Positions 8,518-16,132 of a DNA stretch of 46,022 nucleotides are shown here, one piece after another. The position numbers and the translations under genes are program-made. Under the pieces are notes generated by a model. The model did no database searches and had not been told where the DNA came from. It worked only from the letters and a program-made list of their open reading frames with translations. Location of the stretch: contig JAFGVM010000088.1 in the NCBI GenBank assembly GCA_016937995.1, forward strand, positions 1 to 46,022. Reading direction: 5' to 3'. This DNA comes from Candidatus Delongbacteria bacterium. GTDB lineage: Bacteria > UBA4055. Each line of letters begins with the position of its first letter. The first letter of the stretch is position 1.

Positions 8518-9702
8518 ATGGCTGTTAGGAAAATAAATTCTGACGTGTTCTATGTGGGTGCAATTGACTGGGATAGAAAGATATTTGATGAATTGATCCC
8601 GTTACCTGATGGTACCTCTTACAATTCTTACATACTTAAAGGTAGCGAGAAAACAGCCTTAATTGATTCTGTAGATCCTGAGAAAGAAATGGAATTACTA
8701 GCAAATCTGCATGAACTCGGAATTGAAAAAATAGATTATATAGTTTCAAATCATGCCGAGCAGGATCATTCTGGTGCTATTCCGCTTATCCTGGAGCATT
8801 TTCCTGAAGCTGTTGTAGTGACCAATCAGAAATGTAAGGCTTTTGAAATAGATCATCTTTACATTCCGGATTCTAAATTCCATGTTATTCATGATGGTGA
8901 CACTTTATCTCTGGGTAATAAAACATTGAAGTTCATAATGACCCCATGGGTTCACTGGCCGGAAACAATGGTCACTTACTTGGAAGAGGATAACATATTG
9001 TTCAGCTGTGATTTTTTTGGTTCTCATTTTGCATCTTCCAAGCTGTTCGCGGAAGAAAACCCAAAAGTCATTGAAGGTGCTAAAAGATATTATGCAGAGA
9101 TAATGATGCCGTTTAGATCAACTATCAGAAAAAATATTGATATCCTTTCAAAGTATGATATAAAAATGATCGCACCCAGTCATGGACCGATCTGGAAATC
9201 TCCGAATACTATAATTGATGCCTATAAGGAATGGATCTCAGAGAAAGTGAAAAATGAAGTAGTGATACCATACGTTTCAATGCACGAAAGCACCAAAATC
9301 ATGGTTGAATACATGATAGATGAACTAATCAAAAAAGATATTATAGTTAAACCATACAATTTAACCAGGACCGATACAGGTGAGCTTGCTATGTCTCTAG
9401 TAGATACCGCAACAGTTATTATAGCAACACCTATGGTACTTGCGGGTGCACATCCCGCTGCTGTGTATGCTACATTTTTAATGAATGCACTCAGACCTAA
9501 AACCAAGTTTGTAGGTATCATTGGATCTTATGGATGGGGTGGCAAAATGGTTGACCAGCTTAAAGGTCTCCTTGCTAATTTAAAAGTGGATTATTTCGAT
9601 CCGGTCTTAGTTAAAGGAAGACCTGTGGAAGATGATTTTAAAGAGTTGGACAAGCTGATCGATCTAATTGTTGAAAAACATAAAACTTTGAATGAGGAAT
9701 AA
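8518..9702 (+). CDS. fprA: Flavodiiron protein (rubredoxin:oxygen/NO oxidoreductase)
   Basis: A 394-aa A-type flavodiiron protein. The N-terminal metallo-beta-lactamase-like domain (residues about 1-245) binds the diiron site with H79-x-E81-x-D83-H84 (SNHAEQDHSG), the WVHWPET histidine, the SCDFFGSH aspartate and the APSHGPIW histidine. The C-terminal flavodoxin domain begins near residue 250 with the phosphate-loop variant SMHESTKIM. By family it reduces O2 to water, or NO to N2O, with electrons from rubredoxin in the cytoplasm. A GAGGAGG site inside the rubredoxin tail suggests coupling. Confidence 0.95.
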   Translation: MAVRKINSDVFYVGAIDWDRKIFDELIPLPDGTSYNSYILKGSEKTALIDSVDPEKEMELLANLHELGIEKIDYIVSNHAEQDHSGAIPLILEHFPEAVVVTNQKCKAFEIDHLYIPDSKFHVIHDGDTLSLGNKTLKFIMTPWVHWPETMVTYLEEDNILFSCDFFGSHFASSKLFAEENPKVIEGAKRYYAEIMMPFRSTIRKNIDILSKYDIKMIAPSHGPIWKSPNTIIDAYKEWISEKVKNEVVIPYVSMHESTKIMVEYMIDELIKKDIIVKPYNLTRTDTGELAMSLVDTATVIIATPMVLAGAHPAAVYATFLMNALRPKTKFVGIIGSYGWGGKMVDQLKGLLANLKVDYFDPVLVKGRPVEDDFKELDKLIDLIVEKHKTLNEE

Positions 9703-9706
9703 AATA

Positions 9707-10219
9707 ATGCTTAAGAAAAATATTGAAAAAATGATAGTGGACCAGGTAAATTTTGAGATTTACTCAGCATATATATATCTTGCTATGGCTGCATATTGTG
9801 ATGATAATGACTATCCCGGTTTCGCAAACTGGTTAAAAATACAATGGGAAGAAGAAATATTTCACGCTATGAAGATGTATAGTTATGTTGTTGAACGTGG
9901 TGGAAAAATAGTTCTTAATAAGATAGATGCTCCTCCTAAATCATGGAAATCATTAATAGCTGTTTTTGAACATGCTCTTGAGCACGAACAGTTAGTTACA
10001 GGCAGAATAAATAAGATCATGACCGCAGCGATAAAAGAAGACGATCATGCTACCCGTTCCTTTTTAAACTGGTTCGTTGATGAACAGGTGGAAGAAGAGG
10101 CAAATGTAGATGGTATAATCAAAAGACTTAAAATGCTTAATGGTTCAGGTCATGGATTGTTCATGTTTGATAAAGAACTTTCTACCAGAACATTTGTACC
10201 TCCGGTAAAGGGTGCTTAA
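9707..10219 (+). CDS. Ferritin (non-haem, FtnA-like)
   Basis: A 170-aa four-helix-bundle ferritin. Ferroxidase residues are recognisable: the E of NFEIYSAYIYLAMA, WEEEIFHAMKM (E and H) and the EHEQLV and DEQVEEE stretches. It stores iron and removes Fe(II) that would feed Fenton chemistry. The frame also opens at 9692, but TGAGGAAT lies before ATG 9707, which gives the usual MLKKNIEKM start. Its stop overlaps the start of the peroxiredoxin (TAATG), so the two are translationally coupled. Confidence 0.92.
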   Translation: MLKKNIEKMIVDQVNFEIYSAYIYLAMAAYCDDNDYPGFANWLKIQWEEEIFHAMKMYSYVVERGGKIVLNKIDAPPKSWKSLIAVFEHALEHEQLVTGRINKIMTAAIKEDDHATRSFLNWFVDEQVEEEANVDGIIKRLKMLNGSGHGLFMFDKELSTRTFVPPVKGA

Positions 10220-10689
10220 TGGAACTGGTTTATGGAAATAAGGCACCTGAGTTCTCACTTCCTGATAAAGACGGAAATATAGTAGAACTAAAAGAACTGA
10301 AGGGTAAATGGTTGATATTATATTTTTATCCAAAAGATAATACTTCAGGTTGAACAACAGAGGCAGTTGAGTTTTCAACTATGTTAAATAAATTTCATGA
10401 TGAGAATGCTGAAGTGATAGGAATAAGTAAAGATTCACAAAAAAGCCACATGAGTTTTTATGAAAAGCATAATTTAAAGATAATAATCTTAAGTGATCCT
10501 GAAAAAATCATACATAAGTTATATGGTTCTTGGGGACTAAAAAAATTGTACGGAAAGGAGTCAATGGGAACTATTCGTTCCACATTTATGATCGACCCTG
10601 ATGGCAAATTAGTTCATAGCTGGAAGAATGTCCGAATTAAGGGTCATGTTGAAGAAGTATATAAGAAATTGATAGAATTAAAGAAATAA
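10219..10689 (+). CDS. Selenocysteine-containing peroxiredoxin (PrxQ/BCP type)
   Basis: Reading from the ATG overlapping the ferritin stop gives MELVYGNKAPEFSLPDKDG... up to YPKDNTSG, then in-frame TGA at 10351-10353, then TTEAVEFSTML... to 10689. The family motif is YPKDNTPGCTTEA, so TGA replaces exactly the codon of the peroxidatic cysteine (position 45). The frame continues intact to a full 156-residue protein with the later PrxQ landmarks (GISKDS, LSDPE, RSTFMIDPDGK). A hairpin with loop G starts 17 bases after TGA. I infer selenocysteine insertion. The protein then has no cysteine at all, so it would be a 1-Sec peroxidase needing an external reductant; rubredoxin or a thiol are candidates. 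The alternative is a nonsense mutation, which this placement makes unlikely. Confidence 0.85.
10351..10380 (+). promoter_or_regulatory. In-frame UGA with bacterial SECIS-like hairpin
   Basis: After TGA (10351-10353) come 11 bases, then a perfect 6-bp stem AGTTGA (10365-10370) / TCAACT (10375-10380) with loop GTTT. The loop begins with G and lies 17 bases after TGA. As I recall, bacterial SECIS elements have a G among the first two loop bases and an apical loop 16-37 bases after UGA, so this fits. The stem is short, and its lower part can only be extended through an internal loop (AACA with TGTT at 10382-10385). Confidence 0.7.
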
Positions 10690-10700
10690 AGGAGTGAATC

Positions 10701-11081
10701 ATGGCTGAATTTCAAAAAATTTATAAGTGTGCAATGTGTGGAAATATTGTTGAAGTTGTACACCAGGGAGCTGGAGAGTTAGTGTGCTGCGGTCAACCAA
10801 TGAACAAAATGGAAGCCAATGCAGTTGATGCTGCTAATGAAAAACACGTACCGATAATCGAAAAGACCGAAAACGGGATTCTCGTAAAAGTGGGTGAAGT
10901 TGACCATCCAATGGCAGATGAACATTATATTGAATGGATAGAAGTGATCAATGGTTCGTACTCACAAAAAAAGTTTTTAAAACCAGGAGAAAAACCTCAG
11001 GCTGAATTTTATGTCCCTTTCAATGATAATCTGGTAGCAAGATCGTATTGTAATCTTCATGGATTATGGAAAAGTAAATAG
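10701..11081 (+). CDS. dfx: Desulfoferrodoxin (superoxide reductase, 2Fe-SOR)
   Basis: A 126-aa class I superoxide reductase. The N-terminal desulforedoxin domain has C10, C13, C29 and C30 for Fe(Cys)4. The catalytic centre II has H49 in EKHVP with the conserved Glu-Lys before it, H69 (DHPM), H75 (EHYIEW), C117 and H120 (SYCNLHGLW). It reduces superoxide to peroxide with electrons from rubredoxin, so the peroxide would pass to the Sec-peroxiredoxin and rubrerythrin next to it. AAAGGAG precedes the start. Confidence 0.97.
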   Translation: MAEFQKIYKCAMCGNIVEVVHQGAGELVCCGQPMNKMEANAVDAANEKHVPIIEKTENGILVKVGEVDHPMADEHYIEWIEVINGSYSQKKFLKPGEKPQAEFYVPFNDNLVARSYCNLHGLWKSK

Positions 11082-11092
11082 AGGAGCATAAA

Positions 11093-11266
11093 ATGTCTGC
11101 AAAGAAAGTATTGGAAGCGTTTAAAAATGCAGGAAAACCAATGAAACCCGGCGATATAGCTCAGGTTCTGGGCATGGACAGCAAAGAAGTTTCTAAGTAT
11201 ATAAAAGAGTTAAAAGAAAATGGTGAGTTAATATCTCCTAAGAGATGCTTTTACTCTCCAAAGTAA
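11093..11266 (+). CDS. Small winged-helix protein of the rubrerythrin operon
   Basis: A 57-aa protein: MSAKKVLEAFKNAGKPMKPG, then an HTH-like DIAQVLGMDSKEVSKYIKELKENGELISPKRCFYSPK. The pattern is a minimal winged helix (helix-turn-helix plus beta hairpin). From memory, similar 55-65-aa proteins accompany rubrerythrin and superoxide reductase genes in clostridia and methanogens. A single Cys (PKRCFY) in the wing may be a redox or metal sensor. GAGGAGC precedes the ATG, and the gene sits between dfx and rbr with short spacers. Confidence 0.8.
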   Translation: MSAKKVLEAFKNAGKPMKPGDIAQVLGMDSKEVSKYIKELKENGELISPKRCFYSPK

Positions 11267-11284
11267 AAAAAAGGAGTTTTAATT

Positions 11285-11857
11285 ATGAGTATCAAAGGTA
11301 CTGAGACTGAAAAAAATTTATTGAAGGCATTTGCCGGTGAATCACAAGCCAGAATGAGATATGACTATTTCGCTAAACAGGCAAAGAAAGAAGGTCTTGA
11401 ACAAATTTCAGCTATATTTGCTGAAACATCATTGAATGAAAAAGAACACGCAAAAAGATTTTTTAAATTTCTTGAAGGTGGCGGAGTTGAGATCACTGCA
11501 ATGTATCCTGCAGGAAAGATCGGTACAACTTTGGAAAACCTTAAAGCATCTGCTGATGGTGAGAATGAAGAATGGACTGAGCTATATCCTGAATTTGCAA
11601 AAGTAGCTGAAGCAGAAGGGTTTAAAGATGTTGCTGTATGCTTTAGAAAAATTGCTGAAGTCGAAAAAGCTCACGAGAACAGATACAGAAAACTTTACAA
11701 GAACATAGAAGATGGCAAAGTTTTTGAAAAAGATGGAACTTGTACATGGAAATGTTTAAATTGCGGTTATCTTCATGAAGGTAAAAAAGCTCCTGAATTG
11801 TGTCCGGCATGTTTACATCCTCAAGCTTACTTTGAACTAAAAGACAATAATTACTAA
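11285..11857 (+). CDS. rbr: Rubrerythrin
   Basis: A 190-aa rubrerythrin. The N-terminal diiron four-helix domain has [23 protein letters not shown] and [10 protein letters not shown] glutamates and histidines. The C-terminal rubredoxin-like domain has [10 protein letters not shown] and ELCPACLHP. It acts as an NAD(P)H- and rubredoxin-dependent hydrogen peroxide reductase in anaerobes. AAAAGGAG precedes the start. It is central to the defence operon. Confidence 0.97.
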   Translation: MSIKGTETEKNLLKAFAGESQARMRYDYFAKQAKKEGLEQISAIFAETSLNEKEHAKRFFKFLEGGGVEITAMYPAGKIGTTLENLKASADGENEEWTELYPEFAKVAEAEGFKDVAVCFRKIAEVEKAHENRYRKLYKNIEDGKVFEKDGTCTWKCLNCGYLHEGKKAPELCPACLHPQAYFELKDNNY

Positions 11858-11884
11858 TAAATTTTTAAATGATCAGAGGACAAA

Positions 11885-12337
11885 ATGAAAAAAGAAAAAT
11901 TCAATGAAATTATTGATTTCGCTGTTGATGCAGAAAAAGAAGCTGTAGCTTTTTACAGCGATCTTCAAACCAGAACAAAATTCAGTGCTATCAAAGAAAT
12001 GCTAAAAGAATTCGAGAATTTTGAGAGAGGACATATAGTTCAACTTGAAAATATCAGGAAAGAAGGCTTGGATAATCTTGTTGAAAAAGAAATTCATGAC
12101 CTTAATTTAAGCGATTACCTGGTCGAAGGAGAACCTTCAGATGATATGGACTTTGAAGACATCATTCTAATAGCCATGAAGAGAGAGGAAGCTGCAAAAA
12201 ATCTTTATCAGTCTTTCGCTGCTAAAATGGCAGGAACGGAAATTGAAAAACTTCTTTTGAGGCTTGCTGCAGACGAATCAGAACATAAGCTTAAGTTCGA
12301 AAAAATATACGATGATAAAGTTCTCAGAGATAACTAA
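11885..12337 (+). CDS. Ferritin-like diiron protein (erythrin-type)
   Basis: A 150-aa protein with two helix pairs of the ferritin-like superfamily. Diiron ligands are in DAEKEAVAFY, FENFERGH, MKREEAAKNLY and AADESEHKLKF, giving two ExxH-type sets. Unlike the neighbouring rubrerythrin it has no rubredoxin tail. It may be a peroxidase partner or an iron-handling protein; the exact reaction is not known. It is the third diiron four-helix protein in the operon. Confidence 0.85.
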   Translation: MKKEKFNEIIDFAVDAEKEAVAFYSDLQTRTKFSAIKEMLKEFENFERGHIVQLENIRKEGLDNLVEKEIHDLNLSDYLVEGEPSDDMDFEDIILIAMKREEAAKNLYQSFAAKMAGTEIEKLLLRLAADESEHKLKFEKIYDDKVLRDN

Positions 12338-12360
12338 ATATTTGATTTATGGAGTGATGT

Positions 12361-13335
12361 ATGGCAGATTTATCTTTAGAAGTGATGGGATTAAAACTTA
12401 AAAATCCTATTATAGTTGGATCCAGCAGCTTAACCAGTACTGTTGAGAGTATAAAAAAATTAGAGATGTCCGGTGCAGGCGCGGTAGTATTAAAATCTCT
12501 TTTCGAAGAACAGATCATGAATCAGGTATATGCTGATACTGTAAATTACACACATGCTGAAACTCTTGACTATGTTAAATATTTCGAAGAGAAGCACATT
12601 GTTGAGAAATATTTAAAGTTAATAAAAGACTCTAAAAATGAGATCGGGATACCGATAATAGCTAGTATTAACTGCAACAGTCACGGTAAATGGGTTGAGT
12701 TCGCTGAAGAAATACAGAATTCAGGAGCTGATGCTATAGAACTGAATTTATATAATCTTCCATCGGATCCAAAAATAAATCAACATAATTACATGGAAAC
12801 AGCTTCAAAGATCATCAATGATATCACAAAGCATATAAGTATACCATTTTCAATGAAGTTAAGCCCATATTCTGACAATTTGGCTTATGACCTTTTAAGA
12901 ATTTCACGAACTAAGATCTCAGGACTAGTACTTTTTAACAGATCCTTGAATCCGGATATTGATATTAAATCGGAATCTCTTATAAACGGACATCCATATT
13001 CTTCTCCGGGAGAGATCGTAAATACACTTAGATGGACAGCAATTTGTTCAGATTTTCTTGAAACTGATCTTATCGCAGCAACTGGTATTCATGACGGTGA
13101 AGGTATAATAAAACAAATCCTTGCCGGAGCTAAAGCAGTGCAGATGGTATCTTCATTGTACATTAATTCTCTATCCGCAATAAAAGAATCTTTGACAAAT
13201 CTGGAAAACTGGATGAATGAACACAAATATAATAAATTGTCAGATTTTAGAGGAAAATTAAAGAGATCAAATGTAAAAGATCCAAAATTCTATGATCGTG
13301 TTCAATTTATTCAAAGCATTCAAAATAATAAATAG
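12361..13335 (+). CDS. Dihydroorotate dehydrogenase-like FMN protein
   Basis: A 324-aa TIM-barrel protein of the DHOD family (LEVMGLKLKNPIIVGSSSLT, GAGAVVLKSLFEEQI, ADAIELNLYNLP, MKLSPYSDNL, IAATGIHDGE, AGAKAVQMVSSLY). The phosphate-binding end of the barrel and a lysine (MKLSP) for FMN are visible. In place of the usual active-site loop it has SINCNSHGKW. From memory this matches the DHOD-like paralogues of unknown substrate rather than PyrD; no pyrimidine genes are nearby. Its place in the defence operon hints at a redox role, possibly electron delivery with the flavin reductase downstream. Confidence 0.8.
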   Translation: MADLSLEVMGLKLKNPIIVGSSSLTSTVESIKKLEMSGAGAVVLKSLFEEQIMNQVYADTVNYTHAETLDYVKYFEEKHIVEKYLKLIKDSKNEIGIPIIASINCNSHGKWVEFAEEIQNSGADAIELNLYNLPSDPKINQHNYMETASKIINDITKHISIPFSMKLSPYSDNLAYDLLRISRTKISGLVLFNRSLNPDIDIKSESLINGHPYSSPGEIVNTLRWTAICSDFLETDLIAATGIHDGEGIIKQILAGAKAVQMVSSLYINSLSAIKESLTNLENWMNEHKYNKLSDFRGKLKRSNVKDPKFYDRVQFIQSIQNNK

Positions 13336-13343
13336 AGGATTCT

Positions 13344-13856
13344 ATGGACCTTACAACTTTATTCAAAGTTACATATGGAATGTATATCGTAAGTTCAAAA
13401 AAAGGTGAAAAGATCAATGCTCAACTGTCTAACACGGTTGTACAGATATCACCGGATCCTGCTACAATGCTTATAAGTGTATCCAAAAATAATTTAACAC
13501 ATGAGTTTATAGAGGAAAGCGGTATCTTTACGATTTCTATAGTATCTAACAAATGTGAAATGAAGGATATTGGACACTTTGGATTCAGAACAGGAAGAGA
13601 CTTTGATAAATTCAAAAATAGTGAATATGTTCTTGGTAAGAACGGTGCTCCTTATATTAGAGAGAAGATGATCGGTTATGTTGAATGTGAGGTAATAAGA
13701 ACTATTGACAGTGATTCTCATACTATTTTTATCGGAATTGTTACCGATGCAGCAACACTCAATACTGATCTTGAACCCATGACATACGATTTCTATCGTA
13801 AAGAACTCCATGGCAAGTTATCGAAGAATGCGACGCATTATCAGGAAGAAAAATAA
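13344..13856 (+). CDS. Flavin reductase-like protein (NAD(P)H:rubredoxin reductase candidate)
   Basis: A 170-aa FMN-binding split-barrel protein (TYGMYIVSSKKGEKINAQLS, ISPDPATMLISVSKNN, FTISIVSN, FGFRTGRDFDKF). The ending TYDFYRKELHGKLSKNATHY is typical of the flavin domain of high-molecular-weight rubredoxin (Hrb). In Hrb a rubredoxin domain follows and reduces flavodiiron proteins with NADH. Here the protein stops before such a domain, and a stand-alone rubredoxin is the second gene of the operon. I infer that it is the NAD(P)H-dependent reductase of that rubredoxin. Confidence 0.82.
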   Translation: MDLTTLFKVTYGMYIVSSKKGEKINAQLSNTVVQISPDPATMLISVSKNNLTHEFIEESGIFTISIVSNKCEMKDIGHFGFRTGRDFDKFKNSEYVLGKNGAPYIREKMIGYVECEVIRTIDSDSHTIFIGIVTDAATLNTDLEPMTYDFYRKELHGKLSKNATHYQEEK

Positions 13857-13858
13857 GC

Positions 13859-13886
13859 AAAAAGGCGGTCATTTGACCGCCTTTTT
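13859..13886. terminator. Bidirectional rho-independent terminator
   Basis: A perfect 12-bp stem AAAAAGGCGGTC / GACCGCCTTTTT with loop ATTT ends the defence operon. It also lies downstream of the convergent minus-strand gene at 13906. A-tracts and T-tracts on both sides make it active in both directions. Confidence 0.95.
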
Positions 13887-13905
13887 ACTATAGCTTATAT
13901 TTAAT

Positions 13906-14373
13906 TTATTCATTTGGTTCGATCTCTAATATCTCGATCAGTTCTTTAGGAGAGATCCTGTACGGAGATCCTTTTCCCTGGTAAAAACCGTGTTCTTCGA
14001 TCATATGTATATGAAAATCTGTGAAGTGAATTTCTTGCTTGATCTTTGTATTAATAACTCCAATATTGTTTTTTGAGATCAAACCTGGTTCACCAAAGGG
14101 ACAGGCAAGTTTTCCTCTAACACTCTCAACAATAACCTCAAAGTTATCACCAACACATACAGGTAAGCCCTCACCCTTTATACCTTCTTCTTTAAAGAAT
14201 TTCATTTTCTCTGCAATGATATCATGTGACAGACCTGATCTGCTAACTTCAGCATCATCCTCTATCAAAATGTCTATTAAATGTCTTTTGTCTTTACCTA
14301 GAAATCCCTCACCCGTAATAACTCCGGGCTTCATAGCTTCTTCTGCTTTTTTAAGTTGTGGTGACTGTTTCAT
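13906..14373 (-). CDS. Conserved-looking protein of unknown function, last gene of nqr operon
   Basis: A 155-aa soluble protein that I do not recognise. It has C73 (LPVCVGDN), C91 (LACPFGEPG) and a cluster H116, H121, H123, H128 (IHFTDFHIHMIEEHGFYQG), enough for a metal or cluster site. The Gly-rich ITGEGFLGKDKRHLID at the N-terminus and GKGSPYRISP near the end look conserved. It starts eight bases after the nqrF stop with an AGGAGG site and is surely co-transcribed. A maturation or accessory role for Nqr is possible but is inference from position only. Confidence 0.7.
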   Translation of the reverse strand: MKQSPQLKKAEEAMKPGVITGEGFLGKDKRHLIDILIEDDAEVSRSGLSHDIIAEKMKFFKEEGIKGEGLPVCVGDNFEVIVESVRGKLACPFGEPGLISKNNIGVINTKIKQEIHFTDFHIHMIEEHGFYQGKGSPYRISPKELIEILEIEPNE

Positions 14374-14381
14374 AAAACCTC

Positions 14382-15494
14382 CTATCCAAAGCTATCATAA
14401 AATATTTTATTTTCCGGAATACCTAATTCCATCAATTTTTGCTTATACGAAATTATTACTCGTTCGCCTGCACAAAGATATGCTTCAGTATTCTCAGGTT
14501 TTTTTAAATATTTGGGTAATATTTCTGAAAGTCTACCGGTTTCTCCATTCCAATCTTTACTTTCTTCCGGTCTTGATATAATTGGAACGAACTTAAAGTC
14601 AGGTAATTTCTTCTCAAGTGATTTTAGTTCATCGACCAGGAAAAGATCATCCGTATTTTTAGCCCCAAAAAGGAAGGTTGCCTTCCTGTTTATTCCCCTT
14701 TCAAGCATATCCATCAAAATAGATTTTATAGGAGCCATACCTGATCCTACTGCCATGAATATCAGTTCAGAATCAGTATCAGTCAGATAAAAGTCTCCAT
14801 AAGGGCCATTCATTTTAATTATTTCTCCTTCCTGCATATGCTTGTGTACATAGGTTGTACATATTCCGTTCGAAACATACTTTATCTGGAGCTGGAATCT
14901 TTTATTTTCACTTGGAACAGATGAAATTGAATAGGCACGATAAACTGTTTCCTCACAGAGTTCGTATTCAGGTACTTCAAGCTGAACGAACTGACCTGCT
15001 TTAAATTCCATCTTGTCGTCACCCTGAAAAACAAATGTAATACATTTAATATCATGTGTCAGATCAACTATTTTATCAACTTTTACCTCATATTCTTTTA
15101 TTTCTAAAAGTTCATCCGGGACAGTTACTTTAAGATCATTTTTCATTTTCAACTGACAACATAGACGGATATTATCTTTCTGCTCTTCTTTTGTTATCCA
15201 GGAAAGCTCTGTGGGAAGATAATCTCCACCGCCTTCATCGATTTTCAGCTTACATAAACCGCATGACCCTCTTCCTCCACAGGCTGAAGGTATAAAGATC
15301 CCCTGCTCTTTCAAGGTGGTTAATACTGTATTTCCACCTTCAACTTCAAACTCTTTATCATTATTTACAATCAGTTTTTTTTTACCGTAATTTCCAATTG
15401 TTGCATCGGCGATCACCATCAGAATGGCGAGAACAGTGGAAATTCCGCAAACTACCAGAACACTATAAACAAGCTCTATCCATTGAAGATACAT
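14382..15494 (-). CDS. nqrF: Na+-translocating NADH:quinone reductase subunit F
   Basis: A 370-aa NADH-oxidising subunit. One N-terminal membrane helix (residues 5-28) is followed by a [2Fe-2S] domain with C72, C78, C81 and C113 (ACGGRGSCGLC...LCC). Then come a ferredoxin-reductase-type FAD domain (YRAYSISSV) and an NAD domain (GSGMAPIKSIL; YLCAGERVI). It passes electrons from NADH through FAD and the cluster to the other subunits. It is somewhat shorter than typical NqrF (about 408 aa). GGAGTATTTA precedes the ATG. Confidence 0.93.
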   Translation of the reverse strand: MYLQWIELVYSVLVVCGISTVLAILMVIADATIGNYGKKKLIVNNDKEFEVEGGNTVLTTLKEQGIFIPSACGGRGSCGLCKLKIDEGGGDYLPTELSWITKEEQKDNIRLCCQLKMKNDLKVTVPDELLEIKEYEVKVDKIVDLTHDIKCITFVFQGDDKMEFKAGQFVQLEVPEYELCEETVYRAYSISSVPSENKRFQLQIKYVSNGICTTYVHKHMQEGEIIKMNGPYGDFYLTDTDSELIFMAVGSGMAPIKSILMDMLERGINRKATFLFGAKNTDDLFLVDELKSLEKKLPDFKFVPIISRPEESKDWNGETGRLSEILPKYLKKPENTEAYLCAGERVIISYKQKLMELGIPENKIFYDSFG

Positions 15495-15506
15495 TAAATA
15501 CTCCTA

Positions 15507-15543
15507 CCCACTTACCACTTTAAACTTATCACTTACCACTAAC
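15507..15543. repeat. Degenerate heptamer (CACTTAY) repeat between nqrE and nqrF
   Basis: The spacer reads as imperfect 7-mers of CACTTAC, CACTTAT and CACTAAC type. It is the same family as the long array at 45898-46022 and the four units at 36421-36448. It lies on the nqrE stop codon and before the nqrF ribosome site. Confidence 0.6.
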
Positions 15544-16132
15544 TAAGTCCCATCATCCCAGTGAAACCCATAAATGCCATAGCCATAATACCAGCAATGA
15601 TCAAAGTTATACCCGCCCCTTCTAGACCTTTGGGTATCCTTGCATTCGCAAGTTTTTCTCTTATTCCTGCCATCGCAATAATTGCTATCATCCATCCTAC
15701 ACCGGAACCAAGGCCGAATGAAACTGATTGAGAAAAAGTATAATTTCTGATTATCATAAAAAGACTCACACCAAGTATAGCACAATTCACAGTTATCAGA
15801 GGAAGAAATATTCCTAAAGCTGTATAAAGGGTTTCGCTTACTCTTTCTATAACCATTTCAACAATCTGTACAAAGGCGGCAATTACAATGATAAAAACTA
15901 TGTACTTGAGATAATCCAGATCAAAAGGCTTGAGTAAAAAATTGTAGATCAGCCAGTTTAAAGCACTTGTGGCCGTCATAACAAAGATCACCGCAAAACC
16001 CAGACCGACCGCAGTTTTGACCTGCCTTGAAACCGCAAGAAATGAGCAGGTTCCAAGATACAGTGTGAGAAGTATATTGCTGGTAAAAATAGCGGCAAAA
16101 AATATCCCGAAAACACCTATTCCTTCACTCAT
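15539..16132 (-). CDS. nqrE: Na+-NQR membrane subunit E
   Basis: A 197-aa protein with six membrane helices. The fingerprint is NqrE rather than RnfA: YLGTCSFLAVS, LKPFDLDYLKYIVFIIVIAA, GSGVGWMIAIIAMAGIREK and IPKGLEGAGITLI. The cysteines in LGTCSF and VNCAILG correspond to those holding the intramembrane [2Fe-2S] centre shared with NqrD. It overlaps nqrD by four bases. Confidence 0.95.
   Translation of the reverse strand: MSEGIGVFGIFFAAIFTSNILLTLYLGTCSFLAVSRQVKTAVGLGFAVIFVMTATSALNWLIYNFLLKPFDLDYLKYIVFIIVIAAFVQIVEMVIERVSETLYTALGIFLPLITVNCAILGVSLFMIIRNYTFSQSVSFGLGSGVGWMIAIIAMAGIREKLANARIPKGLEGAGITLIIAGIMAMAFMGFTGMMGLS

Noticed and set aside
10351-10353. TGA as an ordinary nonsense mutation making a pseudogene
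   Set aside because: It falls exactly on the catalytic cysteine codon, the rest of the frame is intact, and a hairpin with a loop G at the right distance follows.
10381-10689. 102-aa ORF as a separate small peroxiredoxin-like gene
   Set aside because: It is the part of the peroxiredoxin after the in-frame TGA, has no ribosome site, lacks the active site, and the upstream half is in the same frame.
12361-13335. PyrD of pyrimidine synthesis
   Set aside because: The active-site loop differs, no pyr genes are near, and it lies inside the defence operon; only DHOD-like is supported.
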